Below are positions 15,891 through 25,027 of a DNA stretch of 64,000 nucleotides, in pieces (within the stretch, counting starts at the first letter, position 1; each line of letters starts with the position of its first letter). Where the stretch lies: positions 1-64,000 of the forward strand of contig JAUQXK010000052.1 of NCBI GenBank assembly GCA_030834695.1. Direction: 5' to 3'. The notes under the pieces were generated by a model, which did no database searches, was not told the origin of the DNA, and saw only the letters and a list, made by a program, of their open reading frames with translations. The stretch comes from Desulfobacterales bacterium. Lineage in GTDB: Bacteria; Desulfobacterota; Desulfobacteria; Desulfobacterales; SpSt-501. The translations under genes were made by a program, and so were the position numbers.

Positions 15891-15912
15891 CGTGGTTTCG
15901 GCCGAAACCGCG
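15891..15912. other. Palindrome downstream of tRNA-Gln
   Basis: GGTTTCGGCCGAAACC (15894-15909) is a perfect 16-base palindrome. With one G-T pair it extends to 15891-15912, giving a potential 9-pair stem with a GGCC loop. It lies 15 bases after the tRNA CCA, in the 141-base leader of prs. There is no T run, so it is not a standard terminator. A role in tRNA 3' processing is possible. Confidence 0.35.
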
Positions 15913-16017
15913 TGCCGGGCGATGCGGTGGGAATCTTTAGCGATCACTCGACGATCACCGGCGGGGCCATGCGCCGTTGTCCGCTGGCTGAAAGCCGGCA
16001 GGAGACATTAACCCAGA

Positions 16018-16974
16018 GTGAATGCAGCCATGGAAGGTAACGGACTTTTCATTTTCTCGGGCAATTCGAACCCGTCTTTAGCTGAAAAGATCTGCGGCTA
16101 TCTCAAGCTCCCGTTGGGAGGCGCCAAAGTGACCACGTTCAGCGACGGCGAGATCCAGATCGAAGTCCATGAGAATGTGCGCTCGAAGGACGTTTTTGTC
16201 ATTCAGTCGACCTGCGCGCCGGTCAATGACAGCCTGGTCGAGTTGCTGCTGATGATCGACGCGTTCAAACGTTCATCGGCACGCCGGATCACGGCCGTGG
16301 TGCCGTACTACGGGTATTCCCGCCAGGATAAGAAGGTGGTTCCGCGCGTGCCGATCAGCGCCAAGCTGGTTGCGGACATGATCACGGTGGCCGGCGCGCA
16401 CCGGGTCATTACCATGGACCTGCATGCCGGTCAGATTCAGGGCTTTTTTAACATTCCCGTGGACAACTTGTTCGCGGCACCGGTTCTGATTCGTTACATC
16501 CGCAAGCATTTTGACCACAATCTGGCCATCGTCTCCCCGGACGCCGGAGGGGTCGAGCGGGCGCGGGCCTTCGCCAAGCGGCTGGATGCGGACTTGGCCA
16601 TTATCGATAAACGTCGTTCAGCCCCCAATCAGGCCAAGGCCATGGCCGTCATCGGCAACGTGCGGGACAAGGCGGTCGTCATTCTTGACGATATGGTGGA
16701 CACCGCCGGCACGCTGGTGGAAGCGGCCGAGGCGCTTGCTTGTCAAGGGGCTCGCGAAATTCACGCCTGCTGCGCGCATCCGGTGCTGTCCGGCCCGGCG
16801 GTGGGCCGCATCCAGGATTCGGCGCTAAAAAGCGTGGTGGTCACCGACACCATTCCACTCAAGCCGAATGCCCAGGCCTGCGGCAAGATCCGCGTTCTGT
16901 CCATTGCCGAATTGGTCGGGGAAGCGATCATCCGCAGTTACCGGGGGGATTCCGTCACCTCGCTTTTTGTTTAA
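16018..16974 (+). CDS. prs: Ribose-phosphate pyrophosphokinase (PRPP synthetase)
   Basis: The 318-residue class I PRPP synthetase makes 5-phosphoribosyl-1-pyrophosphate from ribose-5-phosphate and ATP. It supplies nucleotide, histidine and tryptophan synthesis. Motifs present are [31 protein letters not shown], the catalytic flexible-loop region [28 protein letters not shown], and the PRPP-binding loop [14 protein letters not shown]. The start is either GTG at 16018, closer to the AGGAG at 16000-16004, or ATG at 16030; I prefer the GTG because of spacing. rplY follows after 48 bases. Confidence 0.95.
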   Translation: MNAAMEGNGLFIFSGNSNPSLAEKICGYLKLPLGGAKVTTFSDGEIQIEVHENVRSKDVFVIQSTCAPVNDSLVELLLMIDAFKRSSARRITAVVPYYGYSRQDKKVVPRVPISAKLVADMITVAGAHRVITMDLHAGQIQGFFNIPVDNLFAAPVLIRYIRKHFDHNLAIVSPDAGGVERARAFAKRLDADLAIIDKRRSAPNQAKAMAVIGNVRDKAVVILDDMVDTAGTLVEAAEALACQGAREIHACCAHPVLSGPAVGRIQDSALKSVVVTDTIPLKPNAQACGKIRVLSIAELVGEAIIRSYRGDSVTSLFV

Positions 16975-17022
16975 TACGGCTTTTTGAAAAGCCTGTAATT
17001 TTGGGTTAAGGAGGAACACCCT

Positions 17023-17673
17023 TTGAAACAGTACGAGTTAAACGCTACGATCCGAAAGACCACGGGCAACGGTCCGGCGCGAAGCCTGCGCCGGGGCGGC
17101 ATGTTCCCGGCCGTCATCTACGGCCCTAGCACCCAGCCCATCCTGCTGGCGGTAAATGTCCGGGACTTCGAGCACGCGGTCCAGAAAGGCAACATCCGGA
17201 GGACGATATTCTCCCTCAGCATCCAGAACGGCACGACGCTCACCAAGCCGGCGGTGATAAAAGAGATTCAGACGCATCCTGTCTCAGGACAGTTCCTGCA
17301 CGTGGACTTCTACGAGATCGACATGAATCGCAAGCTGCGGGTGATGGTGCCGCTCATGCCGAAGGGCAAGGCCAAGGGTGAGGAATTCGGAGGTATGCTG
17401 CAGATCATCGAGCGCGAGATCGAGGTCCTTTGCCTGCCGCGCGAAATTCCCGAAGCCCTGGATCTGGACGTGGCGGAGCTGGGGATCGGCGACGCGCTGC
17501 ACGTAAAAGATATTGCGCTGCCAGCTGGCGTCGAACTGCCCTCGGGTGTCAACTACACCGTGGTCACCGTGGTCAGCCCCAAAGCTGAAGCCGCTCCGGC
17601 CGCCGTCGAAGCCGAAGCCGCCGAAGCGGCGGAAGGCGAGAAGACGGCCGAGGCTGAAAAGGCTGCCGAATAA
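17023..17673 (+). CDS. rplY: 50S ribosomal protein L25 (TL5/Ctc long form)
   Basis: The 216-residue long-form L25 has an N-terminal 5S rRNA-binding beta-barrel (about 1-95, with NATIRKTTGNGPARSLRRGG and FPAVIYGP) and a C-terminal TL5 domain (about 100-185, with HVDFYEIDMNRKLRV and VKDIALPAGVELPSG). An Ala/Glu-rich tail follows. No in-frame ATG lies nearby, and the excellent Shine-Dalgarno AAGGAGG at 17008-17014 stands eight bases before TTG 17023, so TTG is the start codon. It is followed by pth, as in many bacteria. Confidence 0.94.
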   Translation: MKQYELNATIRKTTGNGPARSLRRGGMFPAVIYGPSTQPILLAVNVRDFEHAVQKGNIRRTIFSLSIQNGTTLTKPAVIKEIQTHPVSGQFLHVDFYEIDMNRKLRVMVPLMPKGKAKGEEFGGMLQIIEREIEVLCLPREIPEALDLDVAELGIGDALHVKDIALPAGVELPSGVNYTVVTVVSPKAEAAPAAVEAEAAEAAEGEKTAEAEKAAE

Positions 17674-17757
17674 TTCTTCCTCCCTGCCGCCGGATGCAAA
17701 GACCGAAGCTGCTCTTGGCAACGGTCGCTCCAACAGGGTGGGCGCCTTTCATCGAGA

Positions 17758-18384
17758 ATGTTCATGGGAACGGATGATTGCCGGGGGGAACCGGAAGGCC
17801 GTCTGCGCTTGGTCGTCGGTCTCGGCAACCCGGGAACGAAGTACGCTGCGACCCGGCACAACATCGGTTTCCGGGTGGTGGACCGGCTGGCCGCGGAATA
17901 CGGCATCGGCATCCATCGCGAGAAGTTCAACGCGGTCTACGGCCGGGGCCGGATGGAGGGGGGCGACGTCGTTTTAGCCAAGCCCATGGCCTATATGAAT
18001 CTCAGCGGGCCGCCCGTGCGCAGCCTCGCGGAGTTTTTCCGGATTTCACTCCAGGCGGTGGTGATTGTCCACGACGACATCGACCTGGACTACGGTCGCT
18101 TAAAAATAAAAGAGAAAGGAGGGCATGGCGGACACAATGGCATACGATCGGTGATCAATGCCTTCGGCGGAGGCGACTTTACGCGTCTGCGGGTGGGCGT
18201 CGGTCGTTCCGGCGGTGGTGCGCAGGTGGCGGATTATGTGCTGGATCAGTTTACGCGGGATGAGGCCGTCGAACTGCCGCATATTATCGACCGGGCGCGG
18301 GATGCCGTGATCACGATCCTTTGTAAGGGAACCAAGATCGGGATGAACCAGTTCAACATGAAACCTGTCACGCGGACCGATTAA
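17758..18384 (+). CDS. pth: Peptidyl-tRNA hydrolase
   Basis: The 208-residue enzyme recycles peptidyl-tRNA by cleaving the ester bond. Family motifs include LVVGLGNPGTKYAATRHNIGF (with the catalytic His), MAYMNLSGPPV, IVHDDIDLDYGRLKIKEKGGHGGHNGIRS and FTRLRVGVGR. The family core starts at about residue 17, leaving a short charged N-terminal extension. ATG 17758 and ATG 17764 are both possible and neither has a strong ribosome-binding site. It lies 84 bases after rplY. Confidence 0.94.
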   Translation: MFMGTDDCRGEPEGRLRLVVGLGNPGTKYAATRHNIGFRVVDRLAAEYGIGIHREKFNAVYGRGRMEGGDVVLAKPMAYMNLSGPPVRSLAEFFRISLQAVVIVHDDIDLDYGRLKIKEKGGHGGHNGIRSVINAFGGGDFTRLRVGVGRSGGGAQVADYVLDQFTRDEAVELPHIIDRARDAVITILCKGTKIGMNQFNMKPVTRTD

Positions 18385-18408
18385 CCAAAGGATTGCAGGG
18401 AGGAGAGG

Positions 18409-20445
18409 ATGAACTATCTACCGTTGGTGTGTACGCTAGTGGGAGTGGCCGGCGTGCTTTACGCGATCATCGTAGCCGGTATGGTTAAGAGCGCTCCGGC
18501 CGGAAACGAGCGCATGAAGCAGATTTCAGGCGCCATTGCGGAAGGCGCGATTGCCTATTTGAACCGTCAGTTGAAGAGTGTCAGTATCGCCGGCATCATC
18601 ATTTTTATTATCATCGCCGTGACCATGAAAGTGACGACGGCGGTCGGGTTCCTGGTCGGAGCCGTGGCGTCTTACCTGGCGGGCTATATCGGGATGCGGG
18701 TGTCGGTCATCGCCAACGTGCGCGTTTCCGAAGCCGCTCGCAAAGGCCTGAATGCCGCTCTGCAGCTGGCGTTTCGGGGCGGCTCGGTCACCGGCATGAT
18801 CGTGGCCGGTCTGGCCTTGACGGCCGTGGCCGGTTACTACGCCATTCTGATCCAGATGGGGATTTCCAGCCGCGATGCGGTCGTGGCCTTGGTGGCCCTG
18901 GGCTTCGGCGGCAGTCTGATTTCGATCTTTGCGCGGCTCGGCGGCGGCATTTTCACCAAAGGTGCCGATGTCGGCGCCGATCTGGTCGGCAAGGTTGAGG
19001 CCGGGATTCCCGAGGACGACCCGCGCAATCCCGCCGTCATCGCCGACAACGTGGGCGACAACGTGGGTGACTGCGCCGGCATGGCGGCCGACCTGTTCGA
19101 GACCTATGCCGTGACGGCGGTGGCTGCGATGCTGCTCGGCAACCTGCTGTTCCCGAAAACCATCATCGCAACCGAGTTCCCGCTGGTGCTGGGCGCCATT
19201 TCCATCGTGGCCTCCATCATCGGCGTGTTCTTTGTCCGCCTGGGCAAGAACGAGTACATCATGGGCGCCCTTTACAAGGGCATGTTCGGCAGCGCCATCA
19301 TTGCGGCCATTGTCTTTTTCTTTGCCGTCCAGAACCTGGTTCCGAGCCTAACTCTCGTGGACGGTAAGCAGATCTCCAGCATGAACATCTACCTTGCCAC
19401 GCTGGTGGGGCTCATTCTGACGGTCGTCATCGTCGTCATCACCGAGTACTACACCGGCAAGTACGGTCCTGTGAAAGGGATTGCGCAAGCGTCCACCACC
19501 GGCCACGGCACCAACATCATCGCCGGCCTGGCCGTCAGTATGCAGTCAACGGCAGCGCCGGTGCTCGTCATCTGCCTGGCGATCGGGCTGGCGTACCATT
19601 TTGCCGGCCTCTACGGGATTGCCATGGCAGCCATGTCCATGCTGTCCATGACCGGCATGGTCATCGCGATTGACGCCTACGGGCCCATCACGGACAACGC
19701 CGGCGGTATTGCCGAGATGGCCGAGATGGAAGACAGTGTGCGGGCCGTCACCGACCCATTGGATGCGGTCGGCAACACCACCAAGGCCGTTACCAAGGGC
19801 TATGCCATCGGCTCCGCCGGTCTGGCCGCCTTGGTGCTTTTCGCCGCTTACACCCAGGAATTCGCTCTGCTCGGCGGCTCCGCAGAGTTGAGGTTTGACC
19901 TGAGTGACGTCAAAGTCATCATTGGACTTTTCATCGGCGGCCTGTTGCCGTACTTGTTCGCCTCCATCGCCATGATGGCGGTCGGCAAGGCCGGTGGCGC
20001 GGTTGTGGAAGAAGTGCGCCGGCAGTTCCGGGAAATTCCAGGGATCATGGAAGGCACCGGCAAGCCGGACTATGCCGCCTGCGTGGACATCGTGACCAAG
20101 TTCGCACTGAAGGAGATGATGGTCCCGGCCCTGTTGCCGGTCGTCACCCCGATACTGGTCGGGCTGCTGCTCGGCAAGATCGCCCTGGGCGGTCTGCTGA
20201 TCGGCAGCATCGTCACCGGTGTGTTCGTGGCTATTTCCATGACCACCGGTGGCGCGGCCTGGGACAACGCCAAAAAGTACATTGAAGACGGGCACTTGGG
20301 CGGAAAGGGCAGCGATGCCCACAAGGCAGCCGTCACCGGCGATACCGTCGGCGACCCGTACAAGGACACCGCCGGCCCCGCCGTCAACCCGATGATCAAG
20401 ATCCTCAATGTCGTGGCGCTGCTGCTGGTTCCGTTCTTGCTGTAA
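18409..20445 (+). CDS. hppA: Membrane-bound proton-translocating pyrophosphatase, K+-independent type
   Basis: The 678-residue protein with about 16 membrane segments couples pyrophosphate hydrolysis to ion pumping. The catalytic signature [42 protein letters not shown] spans residues 183-224, and a second acidic cluster near the C-terminus includes [18 protein letters not shown]. At the diagnostic site it reads [10 protein letters not shown], with Lys459. Lysine here marks K+-independent proton pumps, whereas K+-dependent enzymes have alanine. GGGAGGAGAGG precedes the ATG. A clear terminator follows at 20474. Confidence 0.95.
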   Translation: MNYLPLVCTLVGVAGVLYAIIVAGMVKSAPAGNERMKQISGAIAEGAIAYLNRQLKSVSIAGIIIFIIIAVTMKVTTAVGFLVGAVASYLAGYIGMRVSVIANVRVSEAARKGLNAALQLAFRGGSVTGMIVAGLALTAVAGYYAILIQMGISSRDAVVALVALGFGGSLISIFARLGGGIFTKGADVGADLVGKVEAGIPEDDPRNPAVIADNVGDNVGDCAGMAADLFETYAVTAVAAMLLGNLLFPKTIIATEFPLVLGAISIVASIIGVFFVRLGKNEYIMGALYKGMFGSAIIAAIVFFFAVQNLVPSLTLVDGKQISSMNIYLATLVGLILTVVIVVITEYYTGKYGPVKGIAQASTTGHGTNIIAGLAVSMQSTAAPVLVICLAIGLAYHFAGLYGIAMAAMSMLSMTGMVIAIDAYGPITDNAGGIAEMAEMEDSVRAVTDPLDAVGNTTKAVTKGYAIGSAGLAALVLFAAYTQEFALLGGSAELRFDLSDVKVIIGLFIGGLLPYLFASIAMMAVGKAGGAVVEEVRRQFREIPGIMEGTGKPDYAACVDIVTKFALKEMMVPALLPVVTPILVGLLLGKIALGGLLIGSIVTGVFVAISMTTGGAAWDNAKKYIEDGHLGGKGSDAHKAAVTGDTVGDPYKDTAGPAVNPMIKILNVVALLLVPFLL

Positions 20446-20473
20446 TCATCCACGCTTCACGGGTTGAGTTATG

Positions 20474-20508
20474 AAAGGATTGGCGCCGAAGGGCGCCAGT
20501 CCTTTTTT
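20474..20508 (+). terminator. Intrinsic terminator of hppA
   Basis: AAAGGATTGGCGCC (20474-20487) pairs with GGCGCCAGTCCTTT (20492-20505), with one G-T pair and a four-base loop. It is followed by a run of six T residues ending at 20508. It stands 28 bases beyond the hppA stop codon. Confidence 0.93.
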
Positions 20509-20605
20509 GTTGCTTCGGTACGCTGAATATGCTAAAGAAAATCCGCATAATGGGGCCAGAAACGCCCTGTCGGTATCTCAACCTCAGGGAGACAGGTGGT
20601 TAAAT

Positions 20606-21169
20606 ATGGCAGGGAAAGCTATCAAAGAAAACGTGCGGCCGACCAGTGTGCGGCCGACCAGTCTGAAAAGAAGCCGATTCCGGGTCGGAGACCTTGCGGT
20701 GTATCCGGCTCACGGCGTCGGTCAAATTCAAGCCGTCGAAAGCCGGGTGGTCAACGGCGAGAAACACGACTTTTACATTCTCAAAGTCCTGGAAAACGGC
20801 ATGGTCATCATGATCCCTACCAGCAACGTCGACTCGGTCGGTTTGCGCTGTCTCATCGACGTGAAGGAGATCCCGAAGGTCTACGCCGTCATGAGGACCA
20901 AGCGGGAAATGCTGGCGGACAACCAGACTTGGAATCGGCGCTACCGTGAATACATGGAAAAAATCAAGACCGGTTCCCTGTTCGATGTGGCCGAGGTGTT
21001 CCGAGACCTGTTCCGCCTCAAGCTGACCAAAGACCTGTCTTTCGGCGAGCGCAAGCTCTACGACACGGCTCAAGTCCTGCTGGTCAAGGAGCTTTCCAAA
21101 GCCAAAAAAACCGACGAGAAGACCATCATCTCGGAGATCGAATCCCTGTTTGCCCACGAAGCCGCCTGA
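20606..21169 (+). CDS. carD: CarD/CdnL-family RNA polymerase-binding transcription factor
   Basis: The 187-residue protein starts with a short basic tail that includes a direct repeat (RPTSVRPTS). The CarD RNAP-interaction domain follows (about 23-75, FRVGDLAVYPAHGVGQIQAVESR and FYILKVLENGMVIMIPTSN). A helical C-terminal domain contains NRRYREYMEKIKTGSLFDVAEVFRDLFRL and LSFGERKLYDTAQVLL. The family binds the RNAP beta subunit and stabilises open complexes, often at rRNA promoters. The start is ATG 20606, where the conserved part begins soon after. The frame is open further upstream but runs back into the hppA terminator. Confidence 0.9.
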   Translation: MAGKAIKENVRPTSVRPTSLKRSRFRVGDLAVYPAHGVGQIQAVESRVVNGEKHDFYILKVLENGMVIMIPTSNVDSVGLRCLIDVKEIPKVYAVMRTKREMLADNQTWNRRYREYMEKIKTGSLFDVAEVFRDLFRLKLTKDLSFGERKLYDTAQVLLVKELSKAKKTDEKTIISEIESLFAHEAA

Positions 21170-22166
21170 TCCGGCCGGTCTTGCCGTCCTGGCCTGCAGT
21201 GGTGATTTCTCTTTTCATGCGGATGCCGCCAGCAGCGGCATCCGCATTGATGTTTTTCTGGCGAAACACCTGCCGGATTGTTCGCGCTCGTTTGCCAGCC
21301 AGCTCATTGCGAATGAATGCATCCGGGTCAACGGCCAGGCCCTGAAGCCCAGCTACCGCTTGAAGGCCGGAGACGTGGTGAGCGGGCGTATCCCCACCCC
21401 GCAGCCTGTCGGGTATCTTCCCGAACCCATACCGCTGCAAATCCTCCATGAAGACCTGGATATCGTGGTAATCAACAAGCCGCCGGGGCTGGTCGTGCAC
21501 CCGGCCCCGGGGCATTATTCCGGGACGCTGGTCAACGGCCTGCTGTACCACTGCCCCGACCTGGGCGGGATCGGCGCTGAGTTGCGCCCGGGAATCGTCC
21601 ACCGGCTTGACAAGGACACGTCCGGAACCCTGGTGGTGGCCAAGAATGCCGCCGCCCTTGCGCACCTCGCCGGCCAGTTCAAGAACCGCACGGTGGGAAA
21701 AGACTACCTTGCGCTGGTCTACGGCGCGATGGCAGCCGACAGCGGCACGATCCGACTGCCCATCGGCCGGCATCCGGTAGATCGCAAACGGATGTCCACC
21801 CGCAGTCGCAGAGGCCGGGAGGCCGAAACCGGCTGGCGAGTGGTGCGGCGCCTGGTGGGGGTCACGCTGCTTGAGCTTCGCCTGAAGACCGGCCGTACCC
21901 ACCAGATCCGGGTCCACTGCGCTGCCATCGGCCGCCCGATCGTCGGCGATCCCGTCTACGGCCGGAGCAAGGCATCCGCCGATTCTGCCGGCATGCAGAC
22001 CTTGCTCGGCTCCATTCGCCGGCAGATGCTGCACGCCTGGCGTCTGGAAATCATCCATCCGCGCAGCGGCGCGCGCATGCGCTTTGAATCCCCCCTGCCG
22101 CAAGACATGAAACGATTGATTGCGAAGTTGGAAGCTGGAAGTTCGAAGGCGGAAGGGGAGAAATAG
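21150..22166 (+). CDS. rluD: RluA/RluD-family 23S rRNA pseudouridine synthase
   Basis: The 338-residue protein has an S4 RNA-binding domain (about 32-85, IRIDVFLAKHLPDCSRSFASQLI) and then a catalytic domain with PGLVVHPAPGH and the active-site motif GIVHRLDKDTSGTLVVAKN, where Asp is catalytic. KTGRTHQIRVHCAAIGRPIVGDPVYG completes the RluD signature. The best start is TTG 21150, which overlaps the end of carD by 20 bases and implies translational coupling. No ATG or GTG occurs before the S4 domain. The last dozen codons consist of GGAAG-type words. Confidence 0.9.
   Translation: MPTKPPDPAGLAVLACSGDFSFHADAASSGIRIDVFLAKHLPDCSRSFASQLIANECIRVNGQALKPSYRLKAGDVVSGRIPTPQPVGYLPEPIPLQILHEDLDIVVINKPPGLVVHPAPGHYSGTLVNGLLYHCPDLGGIGAELRPGIVHRLDKDTSGTLVVAKNAAALAHLAGQFKNRTVGKDYLALVYGAMAADSGTIRLPIGRHPVDRKRMSTRSRRGREAETGWRVVRRLVGVTLLELRLKTGRTHQIRVHCAAIGRPIVGDPVYGRSKASADSAGMQTLLGSIRRQMLHAWRLEIIHPRSGARMRFESPLPQDMKRLIAKLEAGSSKAEGEK
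22124..22156 (+). repeat. GGAAG-word tract at the 3' end of rluD
   Basis: The last codons of rluD are written as GAAGTTGGAAGCTGGAAG followed by TTCGAAGGCGGAAGG. This is a run of near-identical five- to seven-base words unlike the rest of the gene. It ends five bases before the stop codon. Similar word-like tracts occur beside murE, ftsZ and gdhA in this window, though with different words. Confidence 0.45.
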
Positions 22167-22244
22167 AAAAACTCGACGTGCGTACGTGAAAGCCATCTAA
22201 ATGAAAACGCGGACGAACGCGGTGTCTTTGATATTCAATAAACT

Positions 22245-22260
22245 GGCCCGAAAAAGGGCC
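22245..22260 (-). terminator. Weak hairpin downstream of rnfA
   Basis: GGCCC (22245-22249) and GGGCC (22256-22260) can pair around a six-base loop. On the minus strand the stem is followed by AGTTTATTG. It lies just past the rnfA stop codon, in the gap between convergent rluD and the rnf operon. The stem is short, so termination strength is doubtful. Confidence 0.35.
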
Positions 22261-22270
22261 TGCCGCGCCG

Positions 22271-22849
22271 TTACACCCAGCCCTTGAAAGCGAAGAAGGT
22301 CAGGGAGAGCATGCCCGCAGTCACCAGGCCGATGGCCGTGTCCTGGAAAGGCTTGGGCGTGCGGGCGAGCAGGATCCGCTCGCGTACGCCGGCGAACAGC
22401 ACGAGCGCCAGGCCGAAGCCGACCGGATAGGCGAAGGAAGACACCACCATTTTGAAGAAATCGTAGTTTTCGTTGATGTTGATGAGGCAAACCCCCAGCA
22501 CGGCGCAGTTGGTGGTAATGAGGGGCAGGTAGATGCCCAACCCCGTGTACAGCGTCGGAATGCTTTTTTTCAGGAACATTTCCACGAACTGCACCAGGGC
22601 GGCGATGACCAGGATAAAGGCCATCGTGCGCAGATACTTGAGATCGAAAGGCCCCAGCACGTACCATTCCACCAGCCACGTGATGATACCCGCCAGCACC
22701 AGCACGAATACCACCGCCATGGCCATGCCGGTAGCGGTTTCCATTCTCTTGGACGTTCCCAGAAACGGGCAGTTGCCCAGATATTGGATCAGCAGGATGT
22801 TGTTGATCAGCACACAGCTGAACATGAGGACGGCAAGGTCACTGAACAT
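22271..22849 (-). CDS. rnfA: Rnf complex subunit RnfA
   Basis: The 192-residue protein has six membrane helices. GNCPFLGTSK (Cys27) and LITTNCAVLGVCL (Cys115) are the conserved half-helix motifs. In this family these cysteines, together with the pair in RnfE, are known to hold an intramembrane iron-sulfur cluster. It is the last gene of the operon, nine bases after rnfE. Sequence conservation is normal here, in contrast to RnfC, RnfD and RnfB of the same operon. Confidence 0.95.
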   Translation of the reverse strand: MFSDLAVLMFSCVLINNILLIQYLGNCPFLGTSKRMETATGMAMAVVFVLVLAGIITWLVEWYVLGPFDLKYLRTMAFILVIAALVQFVEMFLKKSIPTLYTGLGIYLPLITTNCAVLGVCLININENYDFFKMVVSSFAYPVGFGLALVLFAGVRERILLARTPKPFQDTAIGLVTAGMLSLTFFAFKGWV

Positions 22850-22858
22850 GGGCCACTC

Positions 22859-23464
22859 CTATTTCTTCCCAAGGATGTTCATGATGCCGAGCATGAGCCC
22901 CAGGCAGATGAAGGCCCCCGGAGCTGCCACCAGGAACTTGAAAGGCTCGAAGGAGGCCCCCAGCACCGCGATCGGCTTCTCATACAGCGTGATGGATCCC
23001 GTGGCGATAATCTCGCGGAACGTCGCCAGCATCGAGAGCGCCAGGGTGTAACCGATGCCCAGCCCCAGGCCGTCCAGGGTCGAGCGTACAATCCCGTAGC
23101 GGCTGGCGAAGGCCTCGGCCCGGCCCATGGGGATGCAGTTCACCACGATGAGGGGGATGTAGATCCCCAGCTTCATGAAAAGCGAATACGTGTAGGCCTG
23201 CATCACCAACTCCACCACGCACACGAAAGTGGCGATGGCCACGATGAAAGCCACGATGCGCACCTTGGGCGGGATGATCTTGCGCAGGGCCGAGATCAAG
23301 ATGTTGGAGAAGGTGAGCACGAAGGTCACCGCAATGCCCATGCCGTAGGCATTCTCCACCGTATTGGTGATGGCCAGGGTGGGGCAGAGGCCGAGCACCA
23401 GTCGGAAGGGCGGGATTTCCGCCCACAGGCCTTTGGTGAACTCCTGAGTGAGGGTTTTGGCCAT
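22859..23464 (-). CDS. rnfE: Rnf complex subunit RnfE
   Basis: The 201-residue protein is a paralogue of RnfA with six membrane helices. The paired motifs are LVLGLCPTLAITNTVENAYGMG (Cys27) and IPLIVVNCIPMGRAEAFA (Cys110). Together with RnfA it forms the pseudo-symmetric membrane core carrying the intramembrane cluster. It is nine bases downstream of rnfG and nine bases upstream of rnfA, so the three are tightly coupled. Confidence 0.95.
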   Translation of the reverse strand: MAKTLTQEFTKGLWAEIPPFRLVLGLCPTLAITNTVENAYGMGIAVTFVLTFSNILISALRKIIPPKVRIVAFIVAIATFVCVVELVMQAYTYSLFMKLGIYIPLIVVNCIPMGRAEAFASRYGIVRSTLDGLGLGIGYTLALSMLATFREIIATGSITLYEKPIAVLGASFEPFKFLVAAPGAFICLGLMLGIMNILGKK

Positions 23465-23473
23465 AGCGCCTTC

Positions 23474-24064
23474 CTATTTGACCTCTTTTATTTTTTCTAG
23501 GATCTGGGGTTTCAGCTTTTCGTATGTCGCCAACGCGCCCGCGACACCTCCGCACACCGCCCGCGAGGTGATGGTGGCTCCGCTGATGGCGTTGATCGAT
23601 CCGCCGTCCTGGGTGACCTTGGGCGGGGCGGCGATGGACGCCCCCTTGAACTGCCCGCCGAATTTCGGGTCTGACTGGGCCTTGGCGCCCAACCCGGCGG
23701 TCTCGGCGTGTGTGGTGACGGCAACGCCGATCAGCTTGTTTTGCTTCACGTCGAGGGCCACCATCAGGCCCATGTCGCCCTTGAATCCCTTGGCGGATGT
23801 TTCCAATGCCAGCGCGGTGGGCTGGCCGTCGAAGACACCCACGAAGAACGTGCGCAACGCGTCGCCGTCCTTGATTTGGAACCGGCTGGTGATGGGGTCA
23901 TTGGACGATCCCTCCAGAACGCTGCGGATGGCCGGCCCCTTGACGAATTCCAGGGTCTGGATTTCGATCCGCTCCTGAGTGCCCTCGCGCAAGGCCGCCA
24001 GCAGCCCGCCGGAGGCCATGCTGATGGCGGTCAGGACCACGATCATTTTAATCATTTCACGCAT
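23474..24064 (-). CDS. rnfG: Rnf complex subunit RnfG with covalent-FMN motif
   Basis: The 196-residue protein has one N-terminal membrane anchor (about 7-25) and an extracytoplasmic FMN-binding domain. The flavinylation motif SGATITS is intact at residues 161-167 (NAISGATITSRAVCGG), with Thr164 as the expected FMN attachment site. VVTTHAETAGLGAKA-type residues around 116-129 are also typical. The start is three bases after the rnfD stop. Confidence 0.94.
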   Translation of the reverse strand: MREMIKMIVVLTAISMASGGLLAALREGTQERIEIQTLEFVKGPAIRSVLEGSSNDPITSRFQIKDGDALRTFFVGVFDGQPTALALETSAKGFKGDMGLMVALDVKQNKLIGVAVTTHAETAGLGAKAQSDPKFGGQFKGASIAAPPKVTQDGGSINAISGATITSRAVCGGVAGALATYEKLKPQILEKIKEVK

Positions 24065-24067
24065 GGG

Positions 24068-25027
24068 TTAGGCGACCTTTCCGAGCGCTTTGGGTCTGAT
24101 TTTGTCCAGCAGGGGCTGGATGAGGTTGCCCACCATCACGGCGAACACCAACCCTTCCGCGAAGACGCCGATATTGCGGATGAGAACCGCAATCGATCCA
24201 ATCACGGCCCCGTAAATGAGCATGGGGATGAAATTCACCGGTGACGATGAATCTTCCGTCGCAAGGAAAAAAGCTCCGAAAAGAGTGAAACCGGTCAAGA
24301 TATGAAAGGCCGGCGGGGCAAAGCGCACGGGATCTGCGGCGTGGAAGATGGCGGCGGTAGCCGCCACTCCCAAAAGGAAGGACACCGGAATCTCCCAGCG
24401 AATGATCCCTCTGAGAACGAGGTAGACGCCGCCGGCAAGCAGCCCGGCACCGCAGATCGTCCCGATGCCTCCCGCCTGGCGGCCCCAAAAAAGATCCGCG
24501 AGGGAAAGATCTTTAACTGCGTTGGCACCGAGAGCCTTGGCGGCGGCCAGCGGGAAGGCCGCGGAAAAATCGAAAACATAGTTGACCAGGGCCGTATCGA
24601 AATCCATCCGGTTCTTCCAGGCCAGCATCAGGATAGCGACGGCGACCGCTGCCGGGTTGAAGGGGTTGGCGCCGATGCCGCCATAGATCTGGCGCGCCAC
24701 CACGATGGCGAGAAAGGTTCCGGTGATGACCGCCCACCAGGGCAGGTTGGCCGGCAGCATCATACCGAACAAAAGACCGATCACGGCCGCCGTGCCGTCG
24801 CCGACCGAAACCGGACGTTTGGCCACCCGGGTGAAAGCGAGCTCCCACAGGACGGCCGATGATACGGCCAGCGCCAATACGCTCAGGGCGCTGAAGCCGA
24901 ACCGGTAAACGCCGAAAAGGGCGGCGGGCAGCGCCGCGAGGATGATCTGGAGACTGCGGTCGGTCACCCGATTGCCATTGTGCCAGAAGGGCGCAAAGGA
25001 AACGACGAGTTTTGTTTTATCAACCAT
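24068..25027 (-). CDS. rnfD: Rnf complex subunit RnfD lacking the usual flavin threonine
   Basis: The 319-residue protein has about ten membrane helices and the expected RnfD landmarks: GDGTAAVIGLLFGMMLP, QIYGGIGANPFNPAAVAVAI and FFLATEDSSSPVN. Where RnfD proteins normally carry S-(G/A)-A-T-P-L, whose Thr binds FMN covalently, this one reads DFSAAFPLAAAK (residues 153-164), so the Thr is replaced by Phe158. No other SGAT-like motif is present. The start is ATG 25027, which overlaps the end of rnfC by eight bases. The change is in clean, continuous frame. Confidence 0.92.
   Translation of the reverse strand: MVDKTKLVVSFAPFWHNGNRVTDRSLQIILAALPAALFGVYRFGFSALSVLALAVSSAVLWELAFTRVAKRPVSVGDGTAAVIGLLFGMMLPANLPWWAVITGTFLAIVVARQIYGGIGANPFNPAAVAVAILMLAWKNRMDFDTALVNYVFDFSAAFPLAAAKALGANAVKDLSLADLFWGRQAGGIGTICGAGLLAGGVYLVLRGIIRWEIPVSFLLGVAATAAIFHAADPVRFAPPAFHILTGFTLFGAFFLATEDSSSPVNFIPMLIYGAVIGSIAVLIRNIGVFAEGLVFAVMVGNLIQPLLDKIRPKALGKVA

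Noticed and set aside
22245-22260. Short GGCCC/GGGCC hairpin considered as a strong bidirectional terminator.
   Set aside because: The stem has only five pairs and no continuous T run. I kept it as a low-confidence terminator for the rnf operon only.
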